Positions 26,090 to 43,455 are shown, counted from the stretch's first letter. The stretch: 64,000 bases of DNA from Paralichthys olivaceus (GCF_024713975.1 NC_091108.1:4765001-4829000), one strand, 5' to 3'. Notes: generated by a model from the sequence alone, not told the origin. Program-made: numbers and translations.

Positions 26090-27130
26090 TATAAATAAAT
26101 ACACATATTAGACATCCTTATTGATGAAACATGCATTATATCGCTGTCGTCTTAGTCATTACCGCAGTATTTTACGTTTACGCGTTCTTAAAGTTAAGTT
26201 TTTAAAGTGACATCAGTCTTAAGACGACATTGCGAACAAACTATGAAAACCTTTTTTTAAGGAAGTCACACATGTAACCGCAGCGCTTGAACAGCTTCAG
26301 TCAATCCACGTGTTTCTACCTCCTTCATTATCTTCGTTGTAAAAAATGTCTGAGAAGCAAAGTCACAGAAGAATGTACACCTCACTTTCTGCTTTGTACT
26401 ATCATCAATCACCAGAAGTTTTTTTTTTCTCCTCCTACAACATTGGTTGAAGCCATCCATATTAAAAAACATTAAAAAAAAATCACATGCATATTTAATT
26501 TCATTCTCCACTGGCTCACACAAAAGAAACTGCCACCCTTCAGGACACCTTTCAGAAAAGTCTCTATTAAATCTAAGTCAGCTGGGAGTGAAAAAAAAAA
26601 AGAAGAAACATTTCAAGTGAGAATCTAAATTATTGCCAGACTTCAAATGAAGTGCTGTTTATCTTCCCGAGCAGCCGACGTGTTGTTTTACTCCTTCGTC
26701 ACAGCTCGGATGGCAATCAGGATCGGTCAACCAGGGCGCTATCAGCAGCAGTCACTCCGCAGTGACAAACTACGGCTGCACTCTCCAGGCACGGGCATTA
26801 TTCTCAACACGCGACATGGCTCACCCCCATCAGAAAACAAGGCAGGTTTTATGGCTGCTGGAAAAGGTGGTAAACATAACAAAGTGCACAGCTCCCTGGA
26901 ATTTAATGTGCTCGGTCAAAAGACGGAGTATAGATATCAAAGGCCAGGGCGTCTAAAAAAAAAAGAAAAAGCTGTCCTCATGAGGTAGGAAGCAGAAGCA
27001 CAGGCCGTACACAACAAGTGATTTATAGTGTTGATTTATTTTTCCCTCTCTCCCTGCTCTGGAAATATTGCATCCAGTGGGCATTGTGAATGCAAAAGAC
27101 GGAGAGGGAGGGGTGGATGGTCAACTCTAC
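26090..27130. other. Intronic stretch with A/T runs only
   Basis: Several short poly-T and poly-A runs (near 26,420, 26,590 and 26,955). No gene is recognised. Confidence 0.35.
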
Positions 27131-27999
27131 TAGAGATGTTCCGATACCAGCATCGACGATGCCTCCGATACTTCAGAAAATGCCGATATGCAATTCTTCT
27201 TCGCTGATACTGCCACTAGCAACTACTGTTCTAGCAGGGGCGGATCCAGGAGCAGGGCTGGGGGGGGGGGCTGAAGTTCGATTGGCCCCTAAAGCGCCCC
27301 TGTCCTGTCAGTGGTTCACAATTCTAATAATAAATATGACAATTTGTTAAGAATTTTTATTTCCTCAGCTTGTTTTAAGTAAACAAGATGATTGAAGAAG
27401 GAACAATTTATTCAATGATGCTCAAATCTATAGATCTGACAGTAAAGGAGTGACTTAAATGTGCAGCTTACTGAAACAGGAATTGAGCATGGATGTTTGA
27501 AATATAACCGTCCGCTCTGGGTAATATGTGGCCCCTTCATGGCCCCTGAAATCCTAGATCCGCCACTGGTATTACAGTGACGAAGAGTTCCTGTAACAGA
27601 GAATTAGCCACAGCAATTTGGTAAAATTTCAGTCCCACACAGCGAAGTTTACCATATGCATTTTACTGAACTATTAGAAACTTTGAAGGTCTTTTGTTTT
27701 GTGTATTCCTACATTTCTTTATTTGTGTTTTTTTTTGTTTTTTTTACATATATGACAATAAATGAAGTTCTATGAGATTAATTCCCTGTATGTATTCCTT
27801 TAACCTGGTTCTACTTGAGCCAGGCTATAAAACAAAGTTATCACCACTTCCATAAAGGCTTACACGCATACAGCTGTTAAATGAGCTGGTATATTTATAA
27901 ATGCACCACTATGGGACCAGCATCAGTATCAGATGATACGCAAAGTCCAGGAATCTGCATCAGTATCGGGGAAAAAAATATGGTATGAGAACATCTCTA
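27131..27999. mobile_element. Non-autonomous DNA-transposon-like element with terminal inverted repeats
   Basis: The left end reads 'tagagatgttccgatacca' (27,131-27,149). The right end (27,981-27,999) is its reverse complement with two mismatches in 19. Both ends are followed inward by 'gata/cagtatcgg'-like text. About 535 bases remain once the nested insertion is removed, with no transposase frame, so this is a MITE-type element. I recall similar 'agagatgttccgatac' text as common in fish genomes. I could not settle the target-site duplication. Confidence 0.6.
27235..27568. mobile_element. Nested hAT-like miniature element
   Basis: Its ends are 'caggggcggatccaggag' on the left and, on the right, the reverse complement of 'cagtggcggatctaggat', giving 15 matches in 18. 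CAG...CTG termini are typical of hAT elements. The 334-bp element interrupts the larger 27,131-27,999 element. The related copy near 6,190 shows the uninterrupted order ('ccactggcaattactg' joined to 'tttacagaag'). Flanking 'gttctag' and 'gtattac' may be a decayed 8-bp duplication. A run of 11 G lies at 27,260-27,270. Confidence 0.6.
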
Positions 28000-28239
28000 A
28001 TCTGAAGTGGACAGGATGAAACTGAGACAGCATGATCCTGATTATAGAGTCAGTTGAGTTTTTATATGTGGAAATGAAAAGACTTCCAGAGGACCGCTCC
28101 CTGTGATCAAATTGCTGCCGATACTGTGCACTGGAGTACACCGACACTGTGGTTACCTCAGTGATCTAATTATCTCATGAGCTGTTAGCACATACTATAC
28201 GCCACTCTCCACAACAAAATGTCTCAGTTCAGCCTCCCT

Positions 28240-28264
28240 GTGTGTGTGTGTGTGTGTGTGTGTG
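28240..28264. repeat. (TG)n microsatellite
   Basis: A TG dinucleotide run of about 25 bases, directly visible. Confidence 0.95.
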
Positions 28265-29550
28265 GCCATAATCCGTCACCTCAGCCTCACAGAGTAAAAC
28301 GCATCCAATTGATTTCTTCCTGGTTTACATATTTACACACACACTCGTGCAATTAGAAGCACATTTATCGACAGCTCCGGCACCACTGGGAGCCCTGCAG
28401 AGCAAATAAATCTCCAGGTCCTGGGGCTGCCAGCGGGTGAGATTGATAAACCTCACACAAGAATGGACTGGGAATACTTTGAGCTTCAGGGTAAGAGAGT
28501 TCTCAGGCACAAAGAAAGAACCTGTGGCATGAAGGCTATACCACTTTAACACTATTTATCCATCACAACATGTTTAAATACAGCTTTAAGAATTAGCCCT
28601 TAAACATCCAGCACCAGCGTGCAGACAGCAGGGCCACGTAAACAAAATAGAAATGTCATCTTTTTAGCAGATGAGTTATCTGTTGCTTAAAAAAGTGGAG
28701 TTTTTTGTCTCAGCAGGGACTCGGATAGTTTCCAAAGCACATCTGAATCCTGATCTATGAGTCTGACTCTGGGTCCTCCACTCCGGAGCAGCTCAGCTTC
28801 ATCATCTGGGTATCACATTATGTGTGTGCCATGCTGCCCCCAACAGGCTCTCTGAAAAATACATCAGCTGTCTGTTGAATCCCACAGCTTCAGACTGTGG
28901 AGCTGAAATCCACATCACAACTGCAACTTCCAACTCCACCGCTTCCCCAGAGCGACACATTAAAAATAAAAAAACACACAAACACACATATATGAATCAG
29001 ACTTTTCCCACATTTTTAAAAGGTTTTTTTTGTGTGTAGCTCTAATTGTATTGGCAGTATGGATCAACTTCAGTACATTGATTGGCATGAATGTGGGTTA
29101 ATGTCCTTTTCTCCACATTAAATGCCATTGTTGGCAGAAATGACCCCTGCAGGCGCTAAATTAGACTCAGAATGTGAAGTCCCTCTGGGCACAGCCATTA
29201 ACAGTGAAGGTGAAAGTCTGTGTTATTATGAGGGTAAGTCTAATAAGTCAAATCATTATCTGTCGCTAATCCCTGAACTTTTTCTCTGCACAAAGTTTTA
29301 AGTAGACTTAATACAAATTAACTTGCTGAATATCATTAACGTGAGAAAGGCTGTTGTATGTGTGTGTAAAATGACAAATAGAAGTATTCTGATGCATGCA
29401 GCTGAAATCAAAGTGCATGCTATGGAAACTGTGATTCGATCATTTAAAATTTGATTTTCAGCACCAGTTCTGCAAAACCAGCTGTTTTATGAACTAGGGG
29501 AAGACACACACATAATTCACATCGTGCATGTTAAGCTGGGTGTTGCACAG
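28265..29550. other. Intronic stretch, nothing recognised
   Basis: Non-coding, without a clear repeat or motif cluster. Confidence 0.35.
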
Positions 29551-29779
29551 TGATGTGACTGTGGCTCGTGTCCACACAGTGACCACAAGAGAAGAAATGA
29601 AGTTCGCACAGAGTTCACGATGGAATATAACGACAGTAGTAGGCTGCTTGAGGTTAATCACATTAAACAGCAACAAGATAAAGTTAGACACAGACTCTGA
29701 ACTCTTACAACTCGCGGTCATTAGCTCGAATCGTGGCGCTGGAGGAGCCGGTGCGCACCTGCTCGTGGCGCACAGCCGC

Positions 29780-30420
29780 TCCAGCGAGGTGAGACACACT
29801 GGGCAACTGATGAACGCCTGCAAACTGTGGCGTTCACTGTGGATGAAACGTGAGTAAATGTCATGTATTTAACTCGGACTGTGAAATGCATCCACAGTGA
29901 CGCACATCCCAAGTTGCTTTGACTCGAATAAACAACCACAAAATGATGAACTAACTGTGACGTTCACTGTGGCTCAAGCGTGCGCACGGTTCGTGTTTTT
30001 AACTTTGTCTGCAAAATGCATCCGTCACAACCTGACTCTCGTTGATTTCACTCGAGTGCATCCATAGAAATTCGCTAGAAGACGAGAAACTGTGATTAAA
30101 GCAGCTGTAAAAGAGGTGAGACAACGAGAAACCGATGGACTCCTGCAAACTGTGGCGTTCACTGTGGATCCAACGTGCGTAAATGTCATGTTTTTAACTT
30201 GGTCTGCAAAATGCATCCATCACAACCTATGACCGGTGTTAACTTCAGCCGAATTTACTCCGTCAACATTTTTAAGAAGACGAGAAACTCGGATTGAAGC
30301 AGCTCTGGACAGGTGAGACAACGAGAATCCGATGGACTCCTGCAAACTGAGACGTTCACTGTGGATCAGACGTGCGTAAATGCCATGCTTCTTAACTTGG
30401 TCTGCAAAATGCATCCATCA
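29780..30420. repeat. Tandem array of about 195-bp units beside ptprm exon 1
   Basis: The phrase 'cgttcactgtgg' recurs at about 29,831, 29,961, 30,156 and 30,353 (spacings 130, 195 and 197). Each unit then repeats in order 'cgtgcgtaaatgtcatg', 'ttaacttggtctgcaaaatg' followed by 'catcc', and 'gaagacgagaaact', then 'gaggtgagacaacgagaa' and 'ctcctgcaaact'. The array may start earlier in degenerate form (near 29,550) and tails off toward 30,520. Because 195 is a multiple of three, the minus strand shows similar small open frames in each unit; these are a by-product of periodicity, not genes. The array begins about 200 bases inside intron 1. Confidence 0.85.
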
Positions 30421-30616
30421 CAACCTAAGATTCACATTGTTTTCACTCGAATCTGCACCATGGAAATCATTAGGAAGCTGCAAAACTGCGATTAAACAAT
30501 CAGGCAAAACAGTGGACAAACTCGGGTTGAAGTGTCTCCACGCTCCACTCGCGGTGGCAGGGAAGAAACAGCGCGTGTTGTGTGCGCACAAAACATGTCC
30601 AGGTAATCCTGCTTAC

Positions 30617-30689
30617 CTTTAAAAACTTCCCCTCGGGCGCACAGCAGCAGGGTCAACGCAGCAAACAAGCAATTGATAACTTTATCCAT
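30617..30689 (-). CDS. ptprm: Receptor-type tyrosine phosphatase mu, exon 1 (signal peptide only)
   Basis: The ATG at 30,689-30,687 has a strong start context (G at -3, G at +4). It opens a 24-codon frame plus one base, ending at a consensus donor (AAAG|GTAAGC, 30,617/30,616). The peptide begins MDKVINC, has a hydrophobic core (LFAALTLLL), and ends CARGEVFK, with the split codon starting with G. As I recall it, human PTPRM exon 1 also codes 24 residues plus one base, ends GETFS before a Gly-Gly-Cys, and has Cys7-Leu8 at the same place. PTPRM is a homophilic cell-adhesion receptor with MAM, Ig and fibronectin domains outside and two phosphatase domains inside. Orientation relative to lrrc30 matches the human order. 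The rest of the gene lies off the left edge. Another signal-peptide gene is possible. Confidence 0.7.
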
Positions 30690-31090
30690 GTCGACCGCGG
30701 CGTCGTGGCGTTAACCCCCAGCAGCAGCGGGGTTAACGGGCAACTCTTCTTCTCTGGACCGCAACTTGAATCTAACGCCACTTTTCTCGCTGCTCCGTCT
30801 CCAAGTGTTCGCCCTGTCCTCCGTGCCTCTGCGGAGGAGGAGGGGAGGTGAGAGGACCCGGTGGCCGATCACGGCTGCTGCTCCTTCTGCGCCGGCTTTG
30901 CTCCACACTTGCAGGAGGAGGAATGTGTGAGTGAGTCCTGATTCCTGAATTGCGCCTGGATTGACTGGTCCGGCTGCTCCAGGAGAGCGGCGGCTGCGCG
31001 CTCGCTCTGCGGCCGGTAGAGGGCACGTTTGAGCCCCGCCTGTGAGAGAGAGGTGTCCCCTCCTCCTGCGGCCCCTGGCTCCGGTTCATG
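30690..31090 (-). promoter_or_regulatory. ptprm: CpG-rich 5' region of ptprm
   Basis: Base composition changes sharply from AT-leaning flanks to GC-rich sequence with many CpGs and several GGAGGAGG tracts, directly upstream of the exon 1 start codon. No TATA box is seen. I infer that it holds the 5' UTR and a CpG-type promoter. Confidence 0.55.
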
Positions 31091-31352
31091 AGCACCAGCT
31101 GTGGACACGAGGTTCAAGCAAATCAGGCAGTTAACCATTAAACCTGGTCATGTAAAAAATAATAATCATAACAATAATCATCACCATCATTATCTTCACT
31201 TCTGTGAACCCACTCAGACATCATTAATTAAAGGTGGCAATTAATAAATCACTAATTGACATTGTTAGTTAAGTTATTTTTTATGTATTTTTAATGATCA
31301 ATTATATATTTCAACATATTTTGGTCTTCGAACTTCCTTATTAAGTCCCTTT

Positions 31353-31600
31353 AAAGGGATAGTTCACCCAAAAATGGAAATTCACTCATTATCTACTCAC
31401 CACTATGCCGATGGAGGGGCGGGTGACGTGTTCGAGTCCGCAAAACCCTTCTGGAGTTTCAGGGGTAAACAGTGTTGCAGCCAAATCCAATACAATTGAA
31501 TTTAAATGGTGACCATAATGCCTCCATCCTGCTCCGGTGGTTTCATCCAAGTGTCTGAAAGCCCAGACATTCAAATTCAACTCAAAAAAAGTAGATTTAC
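31353..31600. mobile_element. Fish interspersed repeat beginning 'aaagggatagttcaccc'
   Basis: It opens with 'ttaaagggatagttcaccca' then 'aaaatggaaattcactc', 'attatctactcaccactatg' and 'gtttcaggggtaaacag', and continues through 'ccaaatccaatacaattg' and 'aatggtgacca'. I remember this text as a high-copy repeat of fish genomes, probably from a non-autonomous DNA transposon. No coding frame belongs to it. The right boundary is uncertain. Confidence 0.6.
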
Positions 31601-34535
31601 ATCAAGTTTTCTGCCTGAAAGTTCGCTGTGATCCTAGAACTCGTACTGTCGCAGTAACTAGGAGGAGGATAACAGCAATAACAAACACTTGGATGACCGA
31701 TCTGTAGTTTTTGTACGATTGAAGAACTGGTCGCCAAACGTCTTCATGCTCAACCTGACACCTCAATGTATGAATTTAACATAACTTTAATATAAATTTA
31801 AAATCTCTGCCAGCTGGATTCTTAACGATCGTTTGGCCATGAAAGAGAAATTCATGCTGACATTCAAGACGACCTCATCAGGTGACCTGGCAAAACAAGG
31901 CTGCTTCATCCCGCACGTTTTATTTCAGCTTCCGTGAATGAACGGTGAAGCTTTATTTTAATATACACAAATATTTGTTGTAAATTAGTCTTATCTGAGA
32001 CGGCGAGTGCAAACAGCAGCGGGGTCTCCTCGCAGCAATATCAAACACCGAGATGGAGAAGCAACTAATGACAAAGTCAGCCAATGTCACTGCCTTATTG
32101 TTTTTGCATGCATAAACACACATGGCCATTTCACTGGTACCAGCAGTTTTCGTGGCTAATTAAAAAGCAGCCAGATTGACAGGGGTCCACATTTAGTTTC
32201 TAAATGACCTCCTGTTGTCAAGGATATACAGCTCCATGTTGTTGTTTCAGTACATGTAGCTGCACCGCGGCTCTCTGTGGTCTTCAGGCATTGTCGTGGC
32301 TTCAGCACTTGTGTTGCCAGGAATGTCAGGAATACCAGTCTGAGCAGAGCTGTCATGGGAGTTGGTGAGAATGAAACTCGTCTGATTGGACAGAGGGAAG
32401 AATGGATAACATCGCTGTGTGTGCTCCTGGATGCGGAGGGGAAATAGAGAGTGAGCCTGCTTGTTAGTGTGTGATTGAGGGGTGTGTTTCAGTGGTTCTG
32501 CATAAACACAGTCGGGCACCGAGTCAGGTTGATGAAATAAATCATGATAATATCTTTCACCGCTGGTTCCACCCATGTCTTATTTTTAACTGTCCATTCC
32601 AGACGTTTATATATAAATATACTTTTTATTTGGTATGAAATGATTCAATGCAGCTATAGGTAGTGAAATCATCACATATTACATATTAAGACAAATACAA
32701 TTCCTCCACCAAGGCCCATCAGTCGTCTTAACTCAATCCAGCTGCCTCAGATTGCACACACTCAATCAATCCTCTAAATATGATATATATGTATTTTGTG
32801 TTGCTGATTAGAATCATTGGCGACAGAGCAGACCAGCCAATGTGCACTCACTTTATTGAAAATACTTATTCTTGGTCTCTTTTTTTTTTTTACCTGTAAT
32901 GTTCCACAAGCGTAACTTTCCATCACGCTCTGAAAGCCATCGACAGAAGAGCTCTGACATTACAGTGATTGGATGGGAAGCACCAGAGCCGCGTCAAAAG
33001 ATTCCATATTTAGGCCTCAAAGGTTAGAATCATTTCAGTGACTCACGGTTTCATCTGAACTGCGTCCTGTGCTGCTGCTGAATATGTGATGCTGACATTC
33101 TCATGGTGGAGAGCAAGAAGAAACTTCAGTAAATCTCCTCTGCATCACATCCGTCTGTGGATGTTTCATATCAGGCAAACATAAGAACGACCACACGACC
33201 AGCGTTAACGCTGACTGTCAATGATTCCCGACCTCCTCACCCTGTGTGACGGAATAGAACACACAACTTACACAGCAGTGATGTTTTCATTGTGATGTGT
33301 CAGGGACCAAGCAAAAAGGTAAAAAGTATTTTTTTTTTCCAAATGACAAATAACCAAGTACCCATAAAATTTACAAAAGTAGAAAAACTAAATCAGGACC
33401 CAAACTTCTGCTACAGTGGTGACAGCTTCATCATAACAGACCTACACACATATATACACAGGTGGACTGGTCCAAACAGACACACAGGGGAAACCTAATC
33501 AAACATACAACATTAACTACACAACTATCAACATACAAACAAAAAGAACCTATCAAAATAAGTATATACACAAATGAATAGAATTAAGTTTGAACAAACG
33601 ATAACAAAGTCAAACAAAGAAGTTTCAACCCATTTTAGATTTAACACCCCTCCCCCACTTTAAATCTGCCTTTTGCCTCCTCCACTTCCTGTGGGCGAGG
33701 CTTAAAAGACCACTTCCTGCAGGCTTCAGGCCTTTTGCCAGGGGAGCTCGCTACAAACAAATGGTAAGTGTTATCGCAAATTAAAGAGAAAGACAGAATA
33801 TTGGCTGAATTGTTTGCACCCAACTTAGAAAATAAACTTAAATAAATGATTGGGCAACCGCCGTCACAAGCTCGATTCCAGATTGATTAGCTGCCCTTCA
33901 TTATGGGAAGTCACTCGCCGCCGGTGATGCTAAACTGTTTTCTGAGCTTTGGCTTATAAATGAATAACATCTTCAAATGAGGAAACACTGGTGCCAATCT
34001 GTGCTCACCCGGTCGTCGTGTCTCGCACGGCGTCTAGTTAAAAAACAAAGTTGTCGGAGCACACGGCAATTAAATCAGATCAGCAAATCCTGCTGCAGTC
34101 GGTGTGTGGGGGGGTGATCCCCGGAGTACAGCTGACCACCAGTGAGTGAGCACTGCACAACACGGTGAGGCTGATTGCCACGCAGCACAGGATCCCTTTA
34201 ATTAATAGCCACAGTGCTTAAACTGTGTTTCACTCAACTGTACACAAGAGAGAGTTTTATAATTAAACCCCAATCATGGCTTTGTTTGTGCAATTACAAT
34301 TAAGTGTTAATCTATGTGTTGCTTTAGTTCCTGATTGAAAGTCCTGCTTCTATACTGTTTGTTTAAAGAAGTAATACAAGTAGACATTTTATTTTAATGT
34401 CACTAGAATAGTAACATCCCCGCTGAGCAGTAATACCTGGATTCAGGTCATCTGACTCACAGCAACATCTTCATAGGTGCTTTTTTTGACAGCATGATCA
34501 CTATCTGGGACAAAGACTTATTCAGGAGTGAGTGA

Positions 34536-34587
<52 letters not shown>

Positions 34588-36135
34588 CTTGCATGTAGTT
34601 GCAGGTACAGACCAACAGAGGTCACATTTCTCTCTTTTCCACAGCAGCTAATCTTTTTTAAAAGTTGAAAACACGTTTTCACCTCATTGATATTCCAGCA
34701 TCGAGTTGACACAGTTTTATTCATAGGGACGAGCTGGTGATAACAGAAATTAAGCGTTTCACAATCATACACACAATTACTCATCACGTCGCTGTTGTAG
34801 TTTTAGATAAAGTCACTTAATTATAAGCATCTTAATGAAAGTCGTACCAATAAGGATGATCACAATTCTCCAGGGAGTTCACCTAGAAACCTATTTTTTA
34901 GAACAAACAATTAAAAAGCAGCACAGTCACAATATCATTTGAACAATATGATAACAGAATATTGAGGGTTCATTTATGTACATGATGTTCGGAGTTAACA
35001 TCTGTTTTGAAGAATCATGATCATTAACAGAGTGTAAAATCAATATTACAATATTGATAAGAAAACAATCTGAAATCAATGTGTGTTATGTGACAATCTG
35101 GAAAATGCATTTAAAGTCACATGAAATAATAATTTCATTAATTGATTATGGTGGTTACACTGTTAGGTGCCACTTGAGACAAAATTCCACACTTATTTAT
35201 TTGTCTTTAATATTTTCTATTAAATTATCTTTATTTTTCTTCTGTCTTGTTTTGTTCTTTGTAGTTTTATGACTGTGTATTTTGTAATACACTTTATAAA
35301 CGTGTTTAAATAAGTGCTGTAGAAAGTTAATTATTATTATTATATATTTACTCCAGGCTTCAGTTTTCAGGGATTTGACCTCATCAGTTTGTAAAAAGTA
35401 ACTTGAAAGTATGGACTTCAGGATTAATGCGTGATTTGAATGATGTTGGTTCAGACAGTCAGTATTTAATCTTTTTAAAATGTTTTGCAGCTTTTAACAT
35501 TTTGCTTTATCTCTACAGTTGCAGTCTTTAACTTCTCCGGACAATGGGAATGAATCATTGCATCAGTTAAACTTCAGTGTTTGTACCATCTTTTGATAAT
35601 TGGCAATAACTACAAATATTTAACAAAATAATTCAAACTCTAACTTCTCTCATCTTGAAGTTTGCTTCAAGTTATTTCAATTTAATTTGTTCTACAGGTT
35701 CGTGTTAATCATATCATGCCTCGTAAAGGTCTTTTTTTCCAAAACTGTTTTCCACTTGTTTTTATTACAACGTTGGACAATCTCAGGGGATCTACCACCG
35801 GGCAGTGTCCTGCTCTGATCTGTTATAGAACAACATTTAATCAGAGTCTAAGTCCCTGTTGTGTTTTGTTTTATGTTTTTGCAGATCTTAAGCCCCCCTC
35901 CACTGTTCTTTCCACTGACCTTACCCACTTGATCCCTGTGACCTTAATGCAACAAAAGACAGTGGAGCTGATCTTCCCCCCCGTGCTCCCCCACTGTAAC
36001 GAGCCAAACAAGATCAACCGACTAGTTATGGGCTCCCAAATGTAGACCTAGACTTTGTGTGATCTGCGTGACTCGTCCTGACTGCTTCACTGTGGATTAA
36101 CAAATGTTTAGACATGACACAGCCATTACTAATTC
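31601..36135. other. Intergenic region between ptprm and lrrc30
   Basis: No gene is recognised. It holds a TG microsatellite (34,541-34,586), poly-T and TTA-rich tracts, and unique AT-rich sequence. The 109-codon frames at 32,247-32,576 (minus) and 35,716-36,045 (plus) lack recognisable domains. Confidence 0.4.
34526..34586. repeat. (GAGT)n followed by (TG)23 microsatellite
   Basis: Four GAGT-like units lead into a perfect TG run of about 46 bases, directly visible. Confidence 0.95.
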
Positions 36136-36141
36136 TTTATT
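36136..36141 (-). terminator. lrrc30: Candidate lrrc30 polyadenylation signal
   Basis: 'tttatt' on the plus strand reads AATAAA on the minus strand, about 190 bases past the lrrc30 stop codon. Confidence 0.4.
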
Positions 36142-36329
36142 TATGTCCAAACCTGTGTATTACATAAAAAAGAATTCTATTCATCAGTCTGAAGATATCC
36201 CATCTTGAGACAATATATCTCCGTCAGTCAGTTTGTGGTAACTTCCACCTGCCAGGAGTCAGATCTGAGCCAACGTGGCATTACGACACACTCTTATAGA
36301 CACACAAACACACATGCAGTAGGAGTCCC

Positions 36330-41059
<4,730 letters not shown>

Positions 41060-41290
41060 ATGAGCTTCTCCTCCAAAGCTGCATTAGATATGGACACCAG
41101 CTAATATCTGAGGTATCTCTTCCTTGGTAAATGTTCAAGGAATATAGATCATGATGGTGGAGCCTGATCATGGATCGTGAGGATGGTGGCAGCTGATCAT
41201 GGACTATGATTACAACAAGATTGCTTGATATACTGCTACTCACATATTCTACCATTACTGGCAATGAGTCCTCCCTTCATTTCTTTCAGA
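41060..41290. repeat. Suspected interspersed repeat with an internal 29-30 bp duplication
   Basis: Two close copies of a unit starting 'gatggtgg' and containing 'ctgatcatgga' lie about 30 bases apart (near 41,153 and 41,182). The following 'tactgctactcacatattct' and 'accattactggcaatgag' looks familiar as fish repeat text, but I cannot name the family. Confidence 0.35.
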
Positions 41291-43136
41291 CATTTTCTTA
41301 TATATATATATAAAAGTCAGAGGAACCTCACCACCCCCAACCTCGAAATCCAAAATGGCTGCTCCGTGTATCAACAGCAGTGAAAGCTGTAGATTTTACT
41401 GTTTTGTAATGGAAATTTTGAGATTTTACCTGAATATGCTCAGGGAGTTCAGTTAAAGAAACCTGAATCAGCATCATGCTCCACTAGGAATGTTTGATTA
41501 AGTGTGATACCGAGGGAATGTTTGCGTTCTATTAACTGGACGATCAAATACGTAGTGTTTGTACACTTAGGACAGAGAGATCAATGTCCACCTCTTTCAC
41601 CATGCAGCAGTCGCAGGATTTATCACAGATCAATGACGACATTACAGAGGACAGCTGCGTGTTCCAAAATAAAGCAAGCTCGTCAGAAGGGATATTTGTC
41701 AGATTGTTGAGCGTGTCCTGGCTTTAAAAACTCTGTCCCTATTTGGCCAAAAAGTAACACTGTAACCTTGCTTGTGTTCAATATAATTCTGCTTCCTGAC
41801 CACATACTTCCTGCTTTACCAGAGGATTAAATGCAAATTCCCACCACAATAAGCACTTCTGTCATTAAGTGTTTCGTACAAAAAGTACTGTCCAATTATT
41901 ATCTTGGCATGATGGAGTAACAACAAAGTTGGTTCAGCATCCGTTCAGCAGCAGGACAGTAAAGTAGCTGGAGAAGTTTTAATAGGCTGCCATATTGCAA
42001 AGACTGCGTTACATATTGTGGATTTCTGCTCTAGTGATGTGTCAGGTGTGGTTTAGAAACCTGTATCGCACATTTCTCATTGTGGCCTCAAGTGACAGAA
42101 GCTTCAGGGCTGATGATTTTTATGCTCATGCCACCACAACTATAGCGACAATAGGATCTGACAAGCTCTGTACTAGAAATTAGGATGCCTGCCAGACCAT
42201 CACTGCCAGCAAGCCATAAATGTTTCATGTGGAGCTGATATGGTAATCATTGGATCCCTACAATGACACCTTGTGAGAGTTGGATAACGATGGCTGTCTT
42301 TCAGGGCTGTGTGACTCTGGAAACAGTCCAGTGGCTGAGGCGCAGCCCGATGTGTGAATCTGCTGGTTGAAAAGGCCCCGTTGCATCCTATAGGTGGGTA
42401 AAAGTCTCAAAGATGAGCAAAATAAAAGTGCAGCAGGGGTTTCCTCCAGATATACGCACTCGCTGCTGAAATAAGCAGCACAAACGCATTCCCCTGGGTT
42501 AAATACGCATTCCGTTTCATGAGGTTGTGCGAGCGGGTCCAGGTGCCCGTTGGTGGCACGGACCCAGCTGGAGGATGTGGCTGACTCGCTCCACTGGCGA
42601 TCAGGCTGGCATACTAACAGAGCCAGGGGTGCTTTCACAGTGAGTTGAAAGAGGCTGGAGCCGGCGCCTCATGCCCAGGGTTCAGAAACACCGGCTCCAG
42701 CTGCATGTCCACCAGCTCGCGTACAGGAAATTAGAGACTGGAAATCTAAAGTGAATTCTCAACCTGCCGCCCGGTTCGCTTCATGGCAGGAGTATTGATC
42801 TCATGACAGCATGAACTAACACCACCACCTTAACCACGTCTGTGAGTCGTTGCACACATGTGAGATTTATTGCTGGGGTGAGAAAAAGAGACATTTCCCA
42901 ATCAGAAGGGATGAAGCAATAAAAGGCTAACGTGTCTAAAAGAGCTTAATGTATTATTTCTGGGAGGCTTGTGTAAGCCTTTTATTAAAGTGAAACAATC
43001 TTGTCAGACACCTGTTGTTCTTGCAGGGGGTATTTATTGTTGGCCTTTGTCAGCACACTGTAATCCCTGGCTAGAACATGGCTGTATTACCAGTGTGACC
43101 TATTCTTGGTCATCGTAATTTTCCCAAGAGCATGTA
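41291..43136. other. Intergenic, no recognised feature
   Basis: A short (TA)n stretch lies near 41,300. The 126-codon minus frame at 42,258-42,638 has no recognised domain. The block around 42,890-43,080 is unique-looking and could be conserved non-coding DNA. Confidence 0.35.
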
Positions 43137-43139
43137 TGG

Positions 43140-43174
<35 letters not shown>
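43137..43174. repeat. Compound (TG)n(AG)n microsatellite
   Basis: A short TG run passes directly into about 25 bases of AG repeat. Confidence 0.95.
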
Positions 43175-43370
43175 GGATTGAAAAAGAAAGAAGCAGAAAA
43201 AGTGAAAGCGTCCATGAGTGTGTATTGGTGTGTGTGTGTGTATCCAGTGATTGCAGGCACCCCTCAGCAATTTCAGTCGAGCTTTTTCTTTTTTTTTTGA
43301 CACCCAATGTCATGCAGAACAAATCGCCCATTGCTGACACCAGTGATTTCTTGTCTCCAGTGCTGAGAGG

Positions 43371-43372
<2 letters not shown>

Positions 43373-43455
<83 letters not shown>
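43373..43455. repeat. (GT)41 microsatellite
   Basis: A perfect GT run of about 83 bases. Long open frames on both strands across it are repeat artefacts. Confidence 0.97.

Larger units (their letters stand above)
1..30616 (-). other. ptprm: Presumed first intron of ptprm (partial), no coding exon recognised
   Basis: This whole stretch lies downstream, on the minus strand, of the ptprm exon 1 donor at 30,616. PTPRM genes have a very long first intron, so I read it as intron 1 continuing off the left edge. I looked for exon 2, which should code the start of the MAM domain (Gly-Cys pair, then a Trp-Glu-Gln stretch), and did not find it. Open frames here are short, lack splice context, have no recognised domain, and several overlap simple repeats. 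What the stretch holds otherwise is listed separately: microsatellites, transposon-like elements, repeat families and possible conserved non-coding blocks. Confidence 0.5.

Noticed and set aside
29721-30414. Three similar small minus-strand frames beginning MHFADQVK or alike
   Set aside because: They arise because the tandem unit length (195) is a multiple of three; no domain and no splice sites.
42258-42638. 126-codon minus frame
   Set aside because: No recognised domain or promoter; isolated in intergenic DNA.
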